Assembly (NCBI GenBank): GCA_943326025.2 | Contig: CALPRR020000041.1 | Coordinates: 1 to 15,098, forward strand | Reading direction: 5' to 3' | DNA: 15,098 nt | DNA from: Candidatus Kuenenia stuttgartensis | Lineage (GTDB): Bacteria; Bacteroidota; Bacteroidia; Flavobacteriales_D; Crocinitomicaceae | Shown: piece by piece, positions 1 through 7,045 of the stretch | Layout: every line of letters begins with the position of its first letter | Numbering within the stretch: position 1 is the first letter of the stretch | Made by a program: the position numbers and the translations under genes | The notes under the pieces: model-generated | Seen by the model: the letters and a program-made list of their open reading frames with translations, nothing else | The model's database searches: none | What the model was told of the DNA's origin: nothing

Positions 1-122
1 AACTTCTTGGTATAATAATCTGATAGGTGTTTTTTTTCTAGTGCTTTGATTTTATTTAAATCAATTAAAGAAATCAGCTGTCCGAAAACGGACTGTCCAA
101 AAAAGAAGTTACTTTTGCTCAT
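1..122 (-). CDS. IS4-family transposase, N-terminal fragment (runs off window)
   Basis: Forty codons are visible, starting with ATG at 122-120 and remaining open to the window edge. The protein begins MSKSNFFFGQSVFGQLISLI and continues with a Lys- and Tyr-rich helix. This opening (M-S-K-S-x-F/Y-F-x-G-Q-x-x-F-x-Q-L) is what I know from IS4-family transposases of Bacteroidota and Proteobacteria that carry an N-terminal DUF4372 domain. The DDE catalytic core is outside the window, so activity cannot be judged. The start codon lies at the foot of a 9-bp inverted repeat, which may limit translation, as in other insertion sequences. The gene is cut only by the window edge; nothing here suggests a broken gene. 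Confidence 0.72.
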   Translation of the reverse strand, partial: MSKSNFFFGQSVFGQLISLIDLNKIKALEKKHLSDYYTKK

Positions 123-154
123 GTAATTTTTGTTTCCCAAAAACCAAATTACAT
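121..154 (-). repeat. Inverted repeat at the transposase start codon
   Basis: A perfect 9-bp inverted repeat (ATGTAATTT at 121-129, AAATTACAT at 146-154) sits directly upstream of the transposase. In the mRNA it would fold into a hairpin that includes two bases of the start codon. Reduced translation initiation is my inference. Confidence 0.5.
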
Positions 155-156
155 TA

Positions 157-187
157 AAGCGGGAAATCCATCAAGGAAATCCCGCTT
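157..187. repeat. GC-rich hairpin in the insertion-sequence leader
   Basis: The arms at 157-169 and 175-187 pair over AAGCGGGA/TCCCGCTT, then two mismatches, then three more pairs, with a 5-nt loop. It is by far the most GC-rich element of this stretch. It lies between the IS tip and the transposase start. Such hairpins in known insertion sequences block read-in expression of transposase from outside promoters; that role here is inferred. Confidence 0.55.
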
Positions 188-317
188 TTCAAAATGTTTT
201 ATCGGACACTAGTGATTACAAATAAAATAATTTGAAAAAATAAACTGAATAAATATTAAGCTATATTACTATAATTTAAAATAAATAAAGTGAAATAGCT
301 CTTTTAGACAAAGTAAA

Positions 318-349
318 TTTGTTGAAATAAATTTTCAGCCTTACATTTG
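318..349 (+). promoter_or_regulatory. Promoter of phaB (TTTG-N20-TACATTTG)
   Basis: TTTG at 318-321 and TACATTTG at 342-349, separated by 20 nt, match the Bacteroidota -33/-7 consensus (TTTG and TAnnTTTG). Transcription would begin near 355, giving phaB a leader of about 120 nt. The rest of the 263-base gap between the IS edge and phaB is AT-rich and shows nothing else I can support. Confidence 0.65.
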
Positions 350-474
350 TAAAATGTTAATTATATATTATTTCTCTGCGAAACTTATTTTTTGTTAAAA
401 AAAAATATTTATTTCGAATTGAATAATGAAATAATTTAACTGAAAGTACACTATTTATAACTGAAAAATAAATT

Positions 475-1218
475 ATGACATCTGAAAAGACGAATAGAAA
501 TGTATTAGTAACTGGTGGTTCTCGAGGGATTGGAGCTGCGATTTCTTTAGAGCTAGGTTTAGCTGGATATTTTGTTATTGTAAATTATAATCATAGTATT
601 TCTGAAGCAGAAAACATTGTTAAGCAAATAATTGATAATGGCGGTCAAGCTGTTGCATTACAAGCTAATATTTCTAAGGCTGATGAAACGGAAAGATTGT
701 TTAATGAGATTAATGCGAGTATTGGAACTGTTGATGTCTTAATAAATAATGCTGGTATTACAAGAGACAAGTCATTTAAAAAAATGAATCTAGAAGAATG
801 GGAAGCAGTTATTGACACTAATTTAAGTAGTGTTTTTAATACTACAAAATTGGCTTTACCAGCAATGTTAGATCAGAAGTATGGTAGAATAATTAATATT
901 AGTTCAGTGATAGGACAGTCTGGTGGTTTTGGTCAAACTAACTATGCGGCAGCAAAAGCTGGTTTAATAGGTTTTTCAAAATCTTTAGCATTAGAAACAG
1001 CAAAATCTGGAATAACTGTAAACACAATTTGTCCTGGTTTTATTGGAACTGATATGGTTAATGCAATGCCTGAAGAAGTTTTAAATTCTATTATTTCTAA
1101 AATTCCTGTAAATAGACTTGGCTTACCTAGTGATATTGCAAAAGGAGTTAAGTTTTTAATAGAGTCATCTTATATGACAGGACAGAGTTTAAATATAAAT
1201 GGTGGGCTATATATGTAG
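475..1218 (+). CDS. phaB: Acetoacetyl-CoA reductase (PhaB), NADPH-dependent SDR family
   Basis: A 247-residue short-chain dehydrogenase. PhaB reduces acetoacetyl-CoA to (R)-3-hydroxybutyryl-CoA, the monomer for PHB synthesis, in the cytoplasm. Visible motifs are the cofactor loop TGGSRGIG (13-20), NNAG (91-94), and the catalytic set Asn116, Ser144, Tyr157 and Lys161 in NYAAAKAG. Two stretches are more typical of PhaB than of FabG: GITRDKSFKKM (94-104) and GGFGQTNYAAAKAG (150-163). Length is normal. The ATG at 475 is the first start after a good promoter and places the Rossmann motif as usual. The next two genes are phaE and phaC, which supports PhaB over FabG. FabG remains the alternative, because the two families overlap. 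No beta-ketothiolase is present nearby. Confidence 0.88.
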   Translation: MTSEKTNRNVLVTGGSRGIGAAISLELGLAGYFVIVNYNHSISEAENIVKQIIDNGGQAVALQANISKADETERLFNEINASIGTVDVLINNAGITRDKSFKKMNLEEWEAVIDTNLSSVFNTTKLALPAMLDQKYGRIINISSVIGQSGGFGQTNYAAAKAGLIGFSKSLALETAKSGITVNTICPGFIGTDMVNAMPEEVLNSIISKIPVNRLGLPSDIAKGVKFLIESSYMTGQSLNINGGLYM

Positions 1219-1271
1219 TACATTATCAACTAATTATGTAATTTGTAAATTGATATAAATATTCTATTTAA

Positions 1272-1303
1272 GTTGTGTAGTAAATAATAATGTTATAAAT
1301 TTG
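1272..1303 (+). promoter_or_regulatory. Promoter of phaE (TTG-N20-TAAATTTG)
   Basis: TTG at 1273-1275, 20 nt, then TAAATTTG at 1296-1303 is a full Bacteroidota-type promoter with the same spacing as the phaB and asnA promoters. Transcription would start near 1309, only about 10 nt before the phaE start. phaE can therefore be expressed independently of phaB, in line with phasin-like proteins being needed in large amounts. Confidence 0.6.
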
Positions 1304-1319
1304 TAAAAAAAATAAAAAA

Positions 1320-2684
1320 ATGAATAAGGCTAACGAAATTTTCGAGACTATCGTGGAAACACAGAAAAAAACTATTGATACACTTGTTGATACAACAAAT
1401 AAATTTCAAGATGCAATGAAATCAGGCAATTCAATGGAAAAAACAACTGAATTATACCAAAATTGGTGGGATTCTCAAATGAGTATTTTAAACAATTTAA
1501 CTAATAAAACAAAATCTGAAGTTGAAGAGAACTTAAACTCTACAAAAACTAAAACAGAAGATTTTTACAAAAATTTGTATGAACAACAATTAGATTCAGT
1601 TAAAAAAGCTTCAGAATTTAATATGAATTTTTTCAATACAATTTCTAATATGGGAAAAAACACAACAGAAACAAATGAAACTTTTAATGCTGTTTATGGT
1701 CAGTGGAACACATTGTTTGATTCTTGGACAAAATCTTTGAATACTACATTTGAATCTTTAAATAAGTCATTTCCTAATAATTTAAATTCTGATTTATTTC
1801 AAACAACTTTTAATACAAATACATTGTTTTTGAAATTACAAGATTTTTACAAACCATATTTCACAGCTTTCAAGGATAATAACTTTTCAGTTGAGACTAT
1901 GAAATCAATGTTTGATCCATCTCAATACAAAAAAATCACAGAAGAAACATTTTCTTCATTTTTTAAAAAAAATGATTTGAATACATTGATTGAGTCAAAC
2001 GCTAAAATGATTCAAGATTTTTTTGCTAATCAAAAAAATACATCAAAAGAGTACCAAGATTTTTGGAATATGTTTACTTCAAAATTCCCTCATATGTTCT
2101 CTAATGATTTAGGGAAATTTAATGATGTTTTCACAAATGTGACTACTTCTTACACTGAATTATTTGCTCCTGCTTTGAAATTAGTTTCAAACACTAAAGA
2201 GAAAGAAAATATTGAATTATTGATTTCAACTCTTGATAAGTCTTCAAATTACAGTGTTAAATTAGCTCAAATTCAATATTTATTATACACAACTGGTCAG
2301 AAAGTTGCTGAAGAAGTTGCTAATCATATTGCTGATAAAGCTAAAAATCAAGATGTAAGTACTACTTTTCAAGTTTTCTTTAACGAATGGGTTTCAATAA
2401 ATGAAAAACATTACACTGAATTATTTGGAACAGATGAATTTTCTAAATTGAAAGCAGAAGTATTAACTTTATCTTTAGAAGTTAAGACAAATATTGAAAA
2501 ACAATTTGAAACAAGAATCGAACATTTACCTTTAGTAGTTAAATCTGAAATGAATGAATTATATCAAACTATTCATGATTTGAAAAAAACGATTAAAGCT
2601 TTAGAGATAAAAGTTAATCTTGCAAAAGCAGAAAATAATAGTACAACAACTAAGGCTACTGTAACTAAAAAGCAAACAGTTTAG
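1320..2684 (+). CDS. phaE: Class III PHA synthase subunit PhaE
   Basis: This 454-residue protein is the non-catalytic partner that activates PhaC in class III PHA synthases and sits on the granule surface. The C-terminal third carries the family signature: a WVSINEKHYTELFGTDEFSK-like segment (about 354-373), then LPLVVKSEMNEL (403-414) followed by a Lys-rich coiled-coil helix. That matches the P-x-x-x-R/K-SEMDEL-x-x-x-I-x-x-L-K-K pattern of PhaE. The first roughly 300 residues are helical, rich in Asn, Thr, Lys and Phe with many Trp/Phe repeats, and look phasin-like. At 454 residues it is longer than the roughly 350 usual for PhaE. The ATG at 1320 lies just downstream of its own promoter. phaC follows after 71 nt containing a terminator. 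Confidence 0.85.
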   Translation: MNKANEIFETIVETQKKTIDTLVDTTNKFQDAMKSGNSMEKTTELYQNWWDSQMSILNNLTNKTKSEVEENLNSTKTKTEDFYKNLYEQQLDSVKKASEFNMNFFNTISNMGKNTTETNETFNAVYGQWNTLFDSWTKSLNTTFESLNKSFPNNLNSDLFQTTFNTNTLFLKLQDFYKPYFTAFKDNNFSVETMKSMFDPSQYKKITEETFSSFFKKNDLNTLIESNAKMIQDFFANQKNTSKEYQDFWNMFTSKFPHMFSNDLGKFNDVFTNVTTSYTELFAPALKLVSNTKEKENIELLISTLDKSSNYSVKLAQIQYLLYTTGQKVAEEVANHIADKAKNQDVSTTFQVFFNEWVSINEKHYTELFGTDEFSKLKAEVLTLSLEVKTNIEKQFETRIEHLPLVVKSEMNELYQTIHDLKKTIKALEIKVNLAKAENNSTTTKATVTKKQTV

Positions 2685-2702
2685 TTCCTAATATACACTT
2701 TG

Positions 2703-2732
2703 AAAAGGGAAATTTTATTTCCCTTTTTTTTT
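2703..2732 (+). terminator. Rho-independent terminator between phaE and phaC
   Basis: A perfect 11-bp stem (AAAAGGGAAAT at 2703-2713 with ATTTCCCTTTT at 2717-2727) with a TTT loop is followed by a T-tract to 2732. It lies 19 nt after the phaE stop and 24 nt before the phaC start. No consensus promoter fits in the short gap, so phaC is probably reached by partial read-through. Confidence 0.75.
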
Positions 2733-2755
2733 ACAAAAAAATTAAATTTTTCTAA

Positions 2756-3811
2756 ATGAAATTAAATAATATTGATATTCTTCAAGAATTATCGGCTAAT
2801 ACATCAAAAATTGTAAAAGGAATTGAAACTTTAAATGAAATTAAGGAAGTTGAAATTGCAATTACACCAAAAACATTGGTCTTTCAAGATGAAAAAGTAA
2901 AATTATTTAGATACAATAGAGATTCTAAAGCTACATATAAAACTCCAGTTTTGATTGTGTATGCATTAGTAAATACTTATCAGATGCTTGATCTACAGCC
3001 TGATAGAAGTTATATTAAAAATTTACTTGAAGCTGGTTTGGATGTTTATCTAATTGATTGGGGTTACCCAACTAAAATGGATAAGTATTTATCTATGGAT
3101 GATTATATAAATGGTTACATTGATAATTGTGTTGATTTTGTAAGAACTGAGAATAAAGTTGATAAAATAAATATTTTAAGTATTTGCCAAGGTGGAACTT
3201 TTAGTTTGATTTATTCAGCATTACATTCAGAAAAGATTAAAAATTTAGTGACTCATGTTACTCCTGTTGATTTTTCAATTAATGATGGATTGTTATTTAA
3301 GTGGAGTAAAGAAATGGATTTCAAAGCAGTGGTAGCTGGTTTTGATGGAATCGTTCCAGGAAGTTTTTTAAATGAAGGTTTTGAAATGCTAAAACCGATG
3401 ATGAAGTTTCATAAGTCGTCAGGTTTGATGAATTCATTAGAGGATAAGACGAAGTTGACTAATTACTTGAGAATGGAGAAATGGATTTCAGATAGTCCAG
3501 ATCAAGCAGGTGCATGTTTTTTACAATTTATGGAAGATTTATACCAACAAAATAAATTAATAAAAGGTGAATTAGTTGTTGGTGAACACAAGGTAAATCT
3601 GAAAAATTTAAATATGCCTGTTTTAAATATTTATGCTTCTGAAGATCATTTAGTTCCCCCAACTGCGACAACGCCTTTAGGTGATTACGTTGGGACAAAA
3701 GATTATGAAGTGTATCGTTTTGAAGGAGGTCATATTGGTGTTTTTGTTGGGAATAGATCTCAAAAAGAATTAGCTCCAAAAGTTGCTAATTGGTTAAAAG
3801 ATAGAGATTAG
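2756..3811 (+). CDS. phaC: Class III PHA synthase catalytic subunit PhaC
   Basis: This 351-residue alpha/beta-hydrolase-fold polymerase joins (R)-3-hydroxyacyl-CoA units into polyester, releasing CoA. The lipase-like box carries the nucleophile as SICQGG with Cys144. The other members of the triad are Asp297 in SEDHLVPP and His326 in GGHIG. The Cys-Asp and Asp-His spacings (153 and 29) equal those I recall for the Allochromatium vinosum class III enzyme (Cys149, Asp302, His331). The length also fits class III (about 355) rather than class I (about 590). DWGYP (about 101-105) is a further conserved family motif. The enzyme needs PhaE, which is encoded immediately upstream. No separate promoter is visible. 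The first box residue is Ser instead of the usual Gly. Confidence 0.93.
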   Translation: MKLNNIDILQELSANTSKIVKGIETLNEIKEVEIAITPKTLVFQDEKVKLFRYNRDSKATYKTPVLIVYALVNTYQMLDLQPDRSYIKNLLEAGLDVYLIDWGYPTKMDKYLSMDDYINGYIDNCVDFVRTENKVDKINILSICQGGTFSLIYSALHSEKIKNLVTHVTPVDFSINDGLLFKWSKEMDFKAVVAGFDGIVPGSFLNEGFEMLKPMMKFHKSSGLMNSLEDKTKLTNYLRMEKWISDSPDQAGACFLQFMEDLYQQNKLIKGELVVGEHKVNLKNLNMPVLNIYASEDHLVPPTATTPLGDYVGTKDYEVYRFEGGHIGVFVGNRSQKELAPKVANWLKDRD

Positions 3812-3836
3812 CATTTATATATGTATTAATTTTAAT

Positions 3837-3868
3837 TGCTGAAAATCGTATGGTTTTCAGCATTTTTT
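3837..3868 (+). terminator. Terminator after phaC
   Basis: A 9-bp stem (TGCTGAAAA at 3837-3845 with TTTTCAGCA at 3854-3862), an 8-nt loop and six T residues (3863-3868), 25 nt after the phaC stop. It closes the PHA cluster. A TTG-initiated extension of the next gene would start inside this element. Confidence 0.75.
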
Positions 3869-3899
3869 GTTTTATATCAATTACATTTTGGCTACCTTT

Positions 3900-4877
3900 A
3901 TGGCTATGGAAAATATTGAAAAACTTATATTTGCTATAAATTCTGATGCTGATTTTGAAAAAATTGCATTAGAAGTTTTTCATTTTCAAAAAGAAAATTG
4001 CTTAGTTTACGCTCAATATGTAGCATCATTAAATAGGAAAGATCCAGTGCGTATTCATGAGATTCCTTTTTTACCGATTTCATTTTTTAAAACACATAGT
4101 GTAAAAACAGAAAATTTACCGATACATTTCGATTTTTTGAGTAGTGGAACAACAGGAATGTTAAGAAGTAAACATTCTGTTCAAAAACCTCATATGTATG
4201 AAAAATCTTTTGAGTTAATTTATAAGGATTTTATCGGTTCACCAGAAGAGCAAGTAATTTTAGCTTTATTGCCAAATTATATTGAACAAGGAAATTCTAG
4301 TTTGGTATATATGGTAGACAATTTAATTAAAGCTACAAAATGTGAATTGTCAGGTTTTTTTCTTGAAGATTACAAAGGGCTTTTGGATAGATATTTGAAA
4401 GCAGTTGAACTAGGTAAAAAAGTCGTTTTGTTTGGAGTTTCTTATGCTTTATTAGATTTAGCTGAAATGAAAATCGATTTATCTAAAGCTCAAATTATAG
4501 AAACAGGAGGCATGAAAGGTCGAAGAAAAGAAATGTCGAAAGAAGAATTACACGATTTTTTGAAGAAAGGTTTGAATGTGGATTATATTTCTTCTGAATA
4601 TGGAATGACAGAATTATTTTCTCAATCATACAGTGATAAAGAAGGTGTTTTTGATTCGCCAAAATGGATGAAAATTTTTATTCGTGAAACAAATGATCCA
4701 TTTCATTTTATAGAAGATGGAAAAACAGGTGGAATTAATGTAATAGATCTTGCAAATTTATATTCATGTAGCTTTATTGAAACACAAGATTTAGGAAAGA
4801 AATATGGTGATTCTTTTAAAATATTAGGAAGATTTGATCATTCTGATTTGAGAGGATGTAATTTGATGGTAGAATAA
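3900..4877 (+). CDS. LuxE/PaaK-like acyl-protein synthetase family, adenylate-forming enzyme
   Basis: About 326 residues of the LuxE-type branch of ANL enzymes, which activate an acid as acyl-AMP and pass it to a thiol. The phosphate-binding motif SSGTTG is at 81-86. The TGGMKGRRKEM and SEYGMTE (232-238) blocks are the adenylate-forming core motifs. Flavobacteriia commonly carry this stand-alone protein, annotated as acyl transferase; its substrate is unknown to me, and no luxC or luxD partner is present. A TTG start at 3867 would lie inside the phaC terminator, so I reject it. The ATG at 3900 and another at 3906 both fit. A TACCTTTA box at 3893-3900 resembles a -7 element and would make the mRNA nearly leaderless, favouring 3906. 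A gap with ATTACAA repeats follows. Confidence 0.78.
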   Translation: MAMENIEKLIFAINSDADFEKIALEVFHFQKENCLVYAQYVASLNRKDPVRIHEIPFLPISFFKTHSVKTENLPIHFDFLSSGTTGMLRSKHSVQKPHMYEKSFELIYKDFIGSPEEQVILALLPNYIEQGNSSLVYMVDNLIKATKCELSGFFLEDYKGLLDRYLKAVELGKKVVLFGVSYALLDLAEMKIDLSKAQIIETGGMKGRRKEMSKEELHDFLKKGLNVDYISSEYGMTELFSQSYSDKEGVFDSPKWMKIFIRETNDPFHFIEDGKTGGINVIDLANLYSCSFIETQDLGKKYGDSFKILGRFDHSDLRGCNLMVE

Positions 4878-4880
4878 TTA

Positions 4881-4912
4881 ATTACAAATTACAAATTACA
4901 AATTACAAATTG
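4881..4912. repeat. Short tandem repeat, ATTACAA x 4
   Basis: Four perfect head-to-tail copies of the 7-mer ATTACAA (4881-4908), followed by ATTG, begin 4 nt after the stop codon of the LuxE-like gene. Runs of this kind turn up between genes in Flavobacteriia. No stem or T-tract makes it a terminator, and its function is unknown. Confidence 0.85.
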
Positions 4913-5030
4913 TCAGATATTAGAAATACTGATTATTATCCAATTAAGGATTTTTTTGCAAATTAACTGTCAGCATTAAACTATTAATTTTAAACTAAAA
5001 CGTATATCTTTACAAAACAAATTAAACGAT

Positions 5031-5423
5031 ATGACAACACAAACAGTTATTATATTATTAGTAATCGGTTTAATAGCAGGTATTCTAAGTGGTTTCGTAG
5101 GTGTGGGTGGTGGAGTTGTAATCGTTCCTGCCTTAATTTATTTTTTAGGGTTAACTCAACATCAAGCACAAGGCACAAGTTTATTCATATTGTTATTACC
5201 TGTTGGTTTATTGGCGGTTAACAATTACTCAAAGACGGGGAATATAAATTGGACTTATGGGATTATTATTGCTTTAGCATTTATTGTTGGTGGGTATTTT
5301 GGGTCTAAAATTTCTTTGAGAATTTCTCCAGGTAAAGTGAAATTTGTTTTCGGAATTTTAATGGCATACGTTGCTTTTCGTTTTTTAATGTCAGGTTATA
5401 GCGCTCTCTCAAATGAAAAATAA
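5031..5423 (+). CDS. TSUP-family permease (TauE/SafE-like), half-size
   Basis: A 130-residue inner-membrane protein with four predicted membrane segments (about 5-40 as a pair or one long kinked segment, 46-66, 74-93, 101-120). The motif GVGGGVVIVPAL begins at 24 and is the signature of the TSUP/TauE-SafE family, whose members export sulfite, sulfoacetate or related anions. Usual members have about 250 residues built from two such halves. This one contains a single half, so it probably works as a dimer; short versions are frequent in Bacteroidota. The substrate cannot be read from the sequence. A weak -7-like box TATCTTTA (5005-5012) precedes it, without a clear -33 element. Its last 11 nt overlap the M20 hydrolase gene, so the two are translationally linked. 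Confidence 0.82.
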   Translation: MTTQTVIILLVIGLIAGILSGFVGVGGGVVIVPALIYFLGLTQHQAQGTSLFILLLPVGLLAVNNYSKTGNINWTYGIIIALAFIVGGYFGSKISLRISPGKVKFVFGILMAYVAFRFLMSGYSALSNEK

Positions 5424-6600
5424 TTTAGAAGAATTTATAAAGTCGAAATCACTTGAACTTTTTGAAAAAGTAAAAGGATATAGAGAATATATGCATCAAC
5501 ATCCGGAACTTTCTTTTCAAGAAGAAAAAACAATGGAGTTTGTAGCAAATTCTTTAACTAAATTGAATATTCCGTTTACAAAAGGAATCGGAGGAACAGG
5601 AGTCGTTGGTTTCATAAAAGGAAAACATCATTCTGATGCAATGGAATGCATTGGTTTAAGAGCCGATTTAGATGCATTACCTATTCAAGAAGAAAATGAA
5701 GTAAGCTATAAATCAAAAGTAGCAGGAGTGATGCATGCCTGTGGACATGATGTACATACCTCAATTTTGTTGGGAGTAGCTGAGATTATTAATGAAATTA
5801 GAGATGAAATTCCTTTTCCAGTTAAATTAATTTTCCAACCAGGAGAAGAAAAAAATCCCGGTGGTGCAACCTATATGATTCGAGATGGTGTTTTAGAAAA
5901 TCCAATTGTGAAAGAATTATATGCGCTTCATGTATTTCCAGATATGCCAGTTGGAAAAGTCGGATTTAGAGAGGGGATTTACATGGCCTCTTCAGATGAG
6001 GTATATGTTACTATTAACGGAAAAGGTGGACATGGAGCAACTCCAAATAAAGCAATTGATCCAATATTAATAGGTGCAACAATTGTAACTTCTATCCAAC
6101 AAATAGTTAGTAGAAGATGTGATCCAATTATTCCATCTGTTTTGACTTTTGGGCATTTTGAGGGATTAGGTGAAACAAATGTTATTCCTTCAAAAGTTTT
6201 ATTGAAAGGAACTTTTAGAACTTTGAATGAAGAATGGAGAGAGGAAGCTTTAATCTTGATCAAAAATCAAATTGAATTAATTGCTCAATCGATGGGAGGT
6301 ACAGCAGATGTTTCCATCAGTAGAGGTTATCCTTATTTAGAGAATAATCCTAAAATTACACATCAGCTTTCTCAAAAAGCGAAAAACTTTCTAGGAGATG
6401 AAAATGTAGAAGATTTACCAATCAGAATGACATCAGAAGATTTCGCGTTTTATTCACAGGAAAAACCAGTTTGTTTCTTTCGTTTAGGTGTAAGAAATGA
6501 AGACAAAGGAATTATTCATGGCGTTCACAATGCCCGTTTCGACATAGATTCTAATGCACTTCTTGTTGGTATGCAAGTGATGTCATTATCTGTTATTTAA
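5413..6600 (+). CDS. M20-family amidohydrolase (N-acyl/IAA-amino-acid hydrolase type)
   Basis: A 395-residue zinc-type metallohydrolase of peptidase family M20D, cleaving an N-acyl or peptide bond of an amino-acid conjugate in the cytoplasm. Visible features are HPELSFQE near 30-37, GLRADLDALP, the metal motif HACGHDVH with Cys110, His112 and His115, the PGEE pair Glu145/Glu146 (general base and ligand), ALHV with His173, and a C-terminal HGVHNARF with His372. A dimerisation lid domain lies at about 195-310. There is no signal peptide. The Cys ligand and overall pattern fit the ILL/ILR/HipO-AmhX type rather than DapE or ArgE. The exact substrate is open. The start overlaps the permease gene by 11 nt in another frame. 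Only 8 nt separate its stop from the next gene, indicating one operon. Confidence 0.88.
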   Translation: MKNNLEEFIKSKSLELFEKVKGYREYMHQHPELSFQEEKTMEFVANSLTKLNIPFTKGIGGTGVVGFIKGKHHSDAMECIGLRADLDALPIQEENEVSYKSKVAGVMHACGHDVHTSILLGVAEIINEIRDEIPFPVKLIFQPGEEKNPGGATYMIRDGVLENPIVKELYALHVFPDMPVGKVGFREGIYMASSDEVYVTINGKGGHGATPNKAIDPILIGATIVTSIQQIVSRRCDPIIPSVLTFGHFEGLGETNVIPSKVLLKGTFRTLNEEWREEALILIKNQIELIAQSMGGTADVSISRGYPYLENNPKITHQLSQKAKNFLGDENVEDLPIRMTSEDFAFYSQEKPVCFFRLGVRNEDKGIIHGVHNARFDIDSNALLVGMQVMSLSVI

Positions 6601-6608
6601 TTTTGTAA

Positions 6609-7043
6609 ATGAAAAATTTATTTTTTTTCTTGTTAAGCTTTTTTCTTCTGACAGCTTGTATGACAGACAGAAGAAATGTAAGAAGATTAGATGGTGATTG
6701 GAAAATAGCTACTTATAAGCAAACAGATAAGTTGGGCTTTACTTATATCATTCCAGCTTCGGGAGATTTTCATTTTCAAAAATATAAATTGAAAGATGAA
6801 AAAGGTAAATTTAATTATGATTTCAGCTACTATGTTTCAAATGATACAGTTAGATATTCAGAAATTGGTGAATATTATTCAGTAGCAAAAAAAGAAGCAA
6901 TTTTTTTAAACTCTTTTGATTCAAATGGAGAGATTATAAAGACTGAAAAGTTTCATATAGATATACTAACTACAACAGATGTCATATTTCAATATAATGA
7001 CTTAAATGTGATGCATACTTTTGTTCTTCGTAAAGAAAAATAG
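6609..7043 (+). CDS. Small lipoprotein of unknown function (lipocalin-like)
   Basis: 144 residues with a classic lipoprotein signal: Met-Lys-Asn, a Phe/Leu-rich core, and the lipobox LTAC with Cys17 as the lipidation site, so the mature protein is anchored in a membrane facing the periplasm or the surface. The mature part starts with an Arg-rich stretch and GDWKI (about 29-33), followed by alternating beta-type segments. This is the look of lipocalin-like lipoproteins common in Bacteroidota (L-x-G-x-W opening). I do not recognise a named family. It starts 8 nt after the hydrolase stop and ends 2 nt before the converging operon, with no terminator visible between them. Confidence 0.72.
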   Translation: MKNLFFFLLSFFLLTACMTDRRNVRRLDGDWKIATYKQTDKLGFTYIIPASGDFHFQKYKLKDEKGKFNYDFSYYVSNDTVRYSEIGEYYSVAKKEAIFLNSFDSNGEIIKTEKFHIDILTTTDVIFQYNDLNVMHTFVLRKEK

Positions 7044-7045
7044 GG

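Larger units (their letters stand above)
1..211 (-). mobile_element. One end of an IS4-type insertion sequence (partial)
   Basis: This is the 5' edge of an insertion sequence whose body lies to the left of the window. It holds the first 40 codons of a transposase on the minus strand and a roughly 90-base untranslated leader. The outer tip, read inward on the minus strand, is TAGTGTCCGATAAAAC (about 211 to 196), which I take to be the terminal inverted repeat. The exact last base is uncertain because only one end is visible, so neither the second repeat nor a target-site duplication can be checked. Family assignment rests on the transposase N-terminus. Confidence 0.7.

Noticed and set aside
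2694..2702. TACACTTTG as a -7 box for phaC
   Set aside because: It has three bases instead of two between TA and TTTG, no TTG at the right distance, and the terminator would immediately follow.
3528..3779. 83-codon minus-strand frame
   Set aside because: It is antisense to the conserved C-terminal part of PhaC containing the catalytic Asp and His.
3867..3899. N-terminal extension of the LuxE-like protein from a TTG codon
   Set aside because: The TTG is within the T-run of the phaC terminator, and homologues begin close to the ENIEKLIF segment.
5979..6263. 94-codon minus-strand frame
   Set aside because: It is antisense to the lid domain of the M20 hydrolase; no family signature or promoter.
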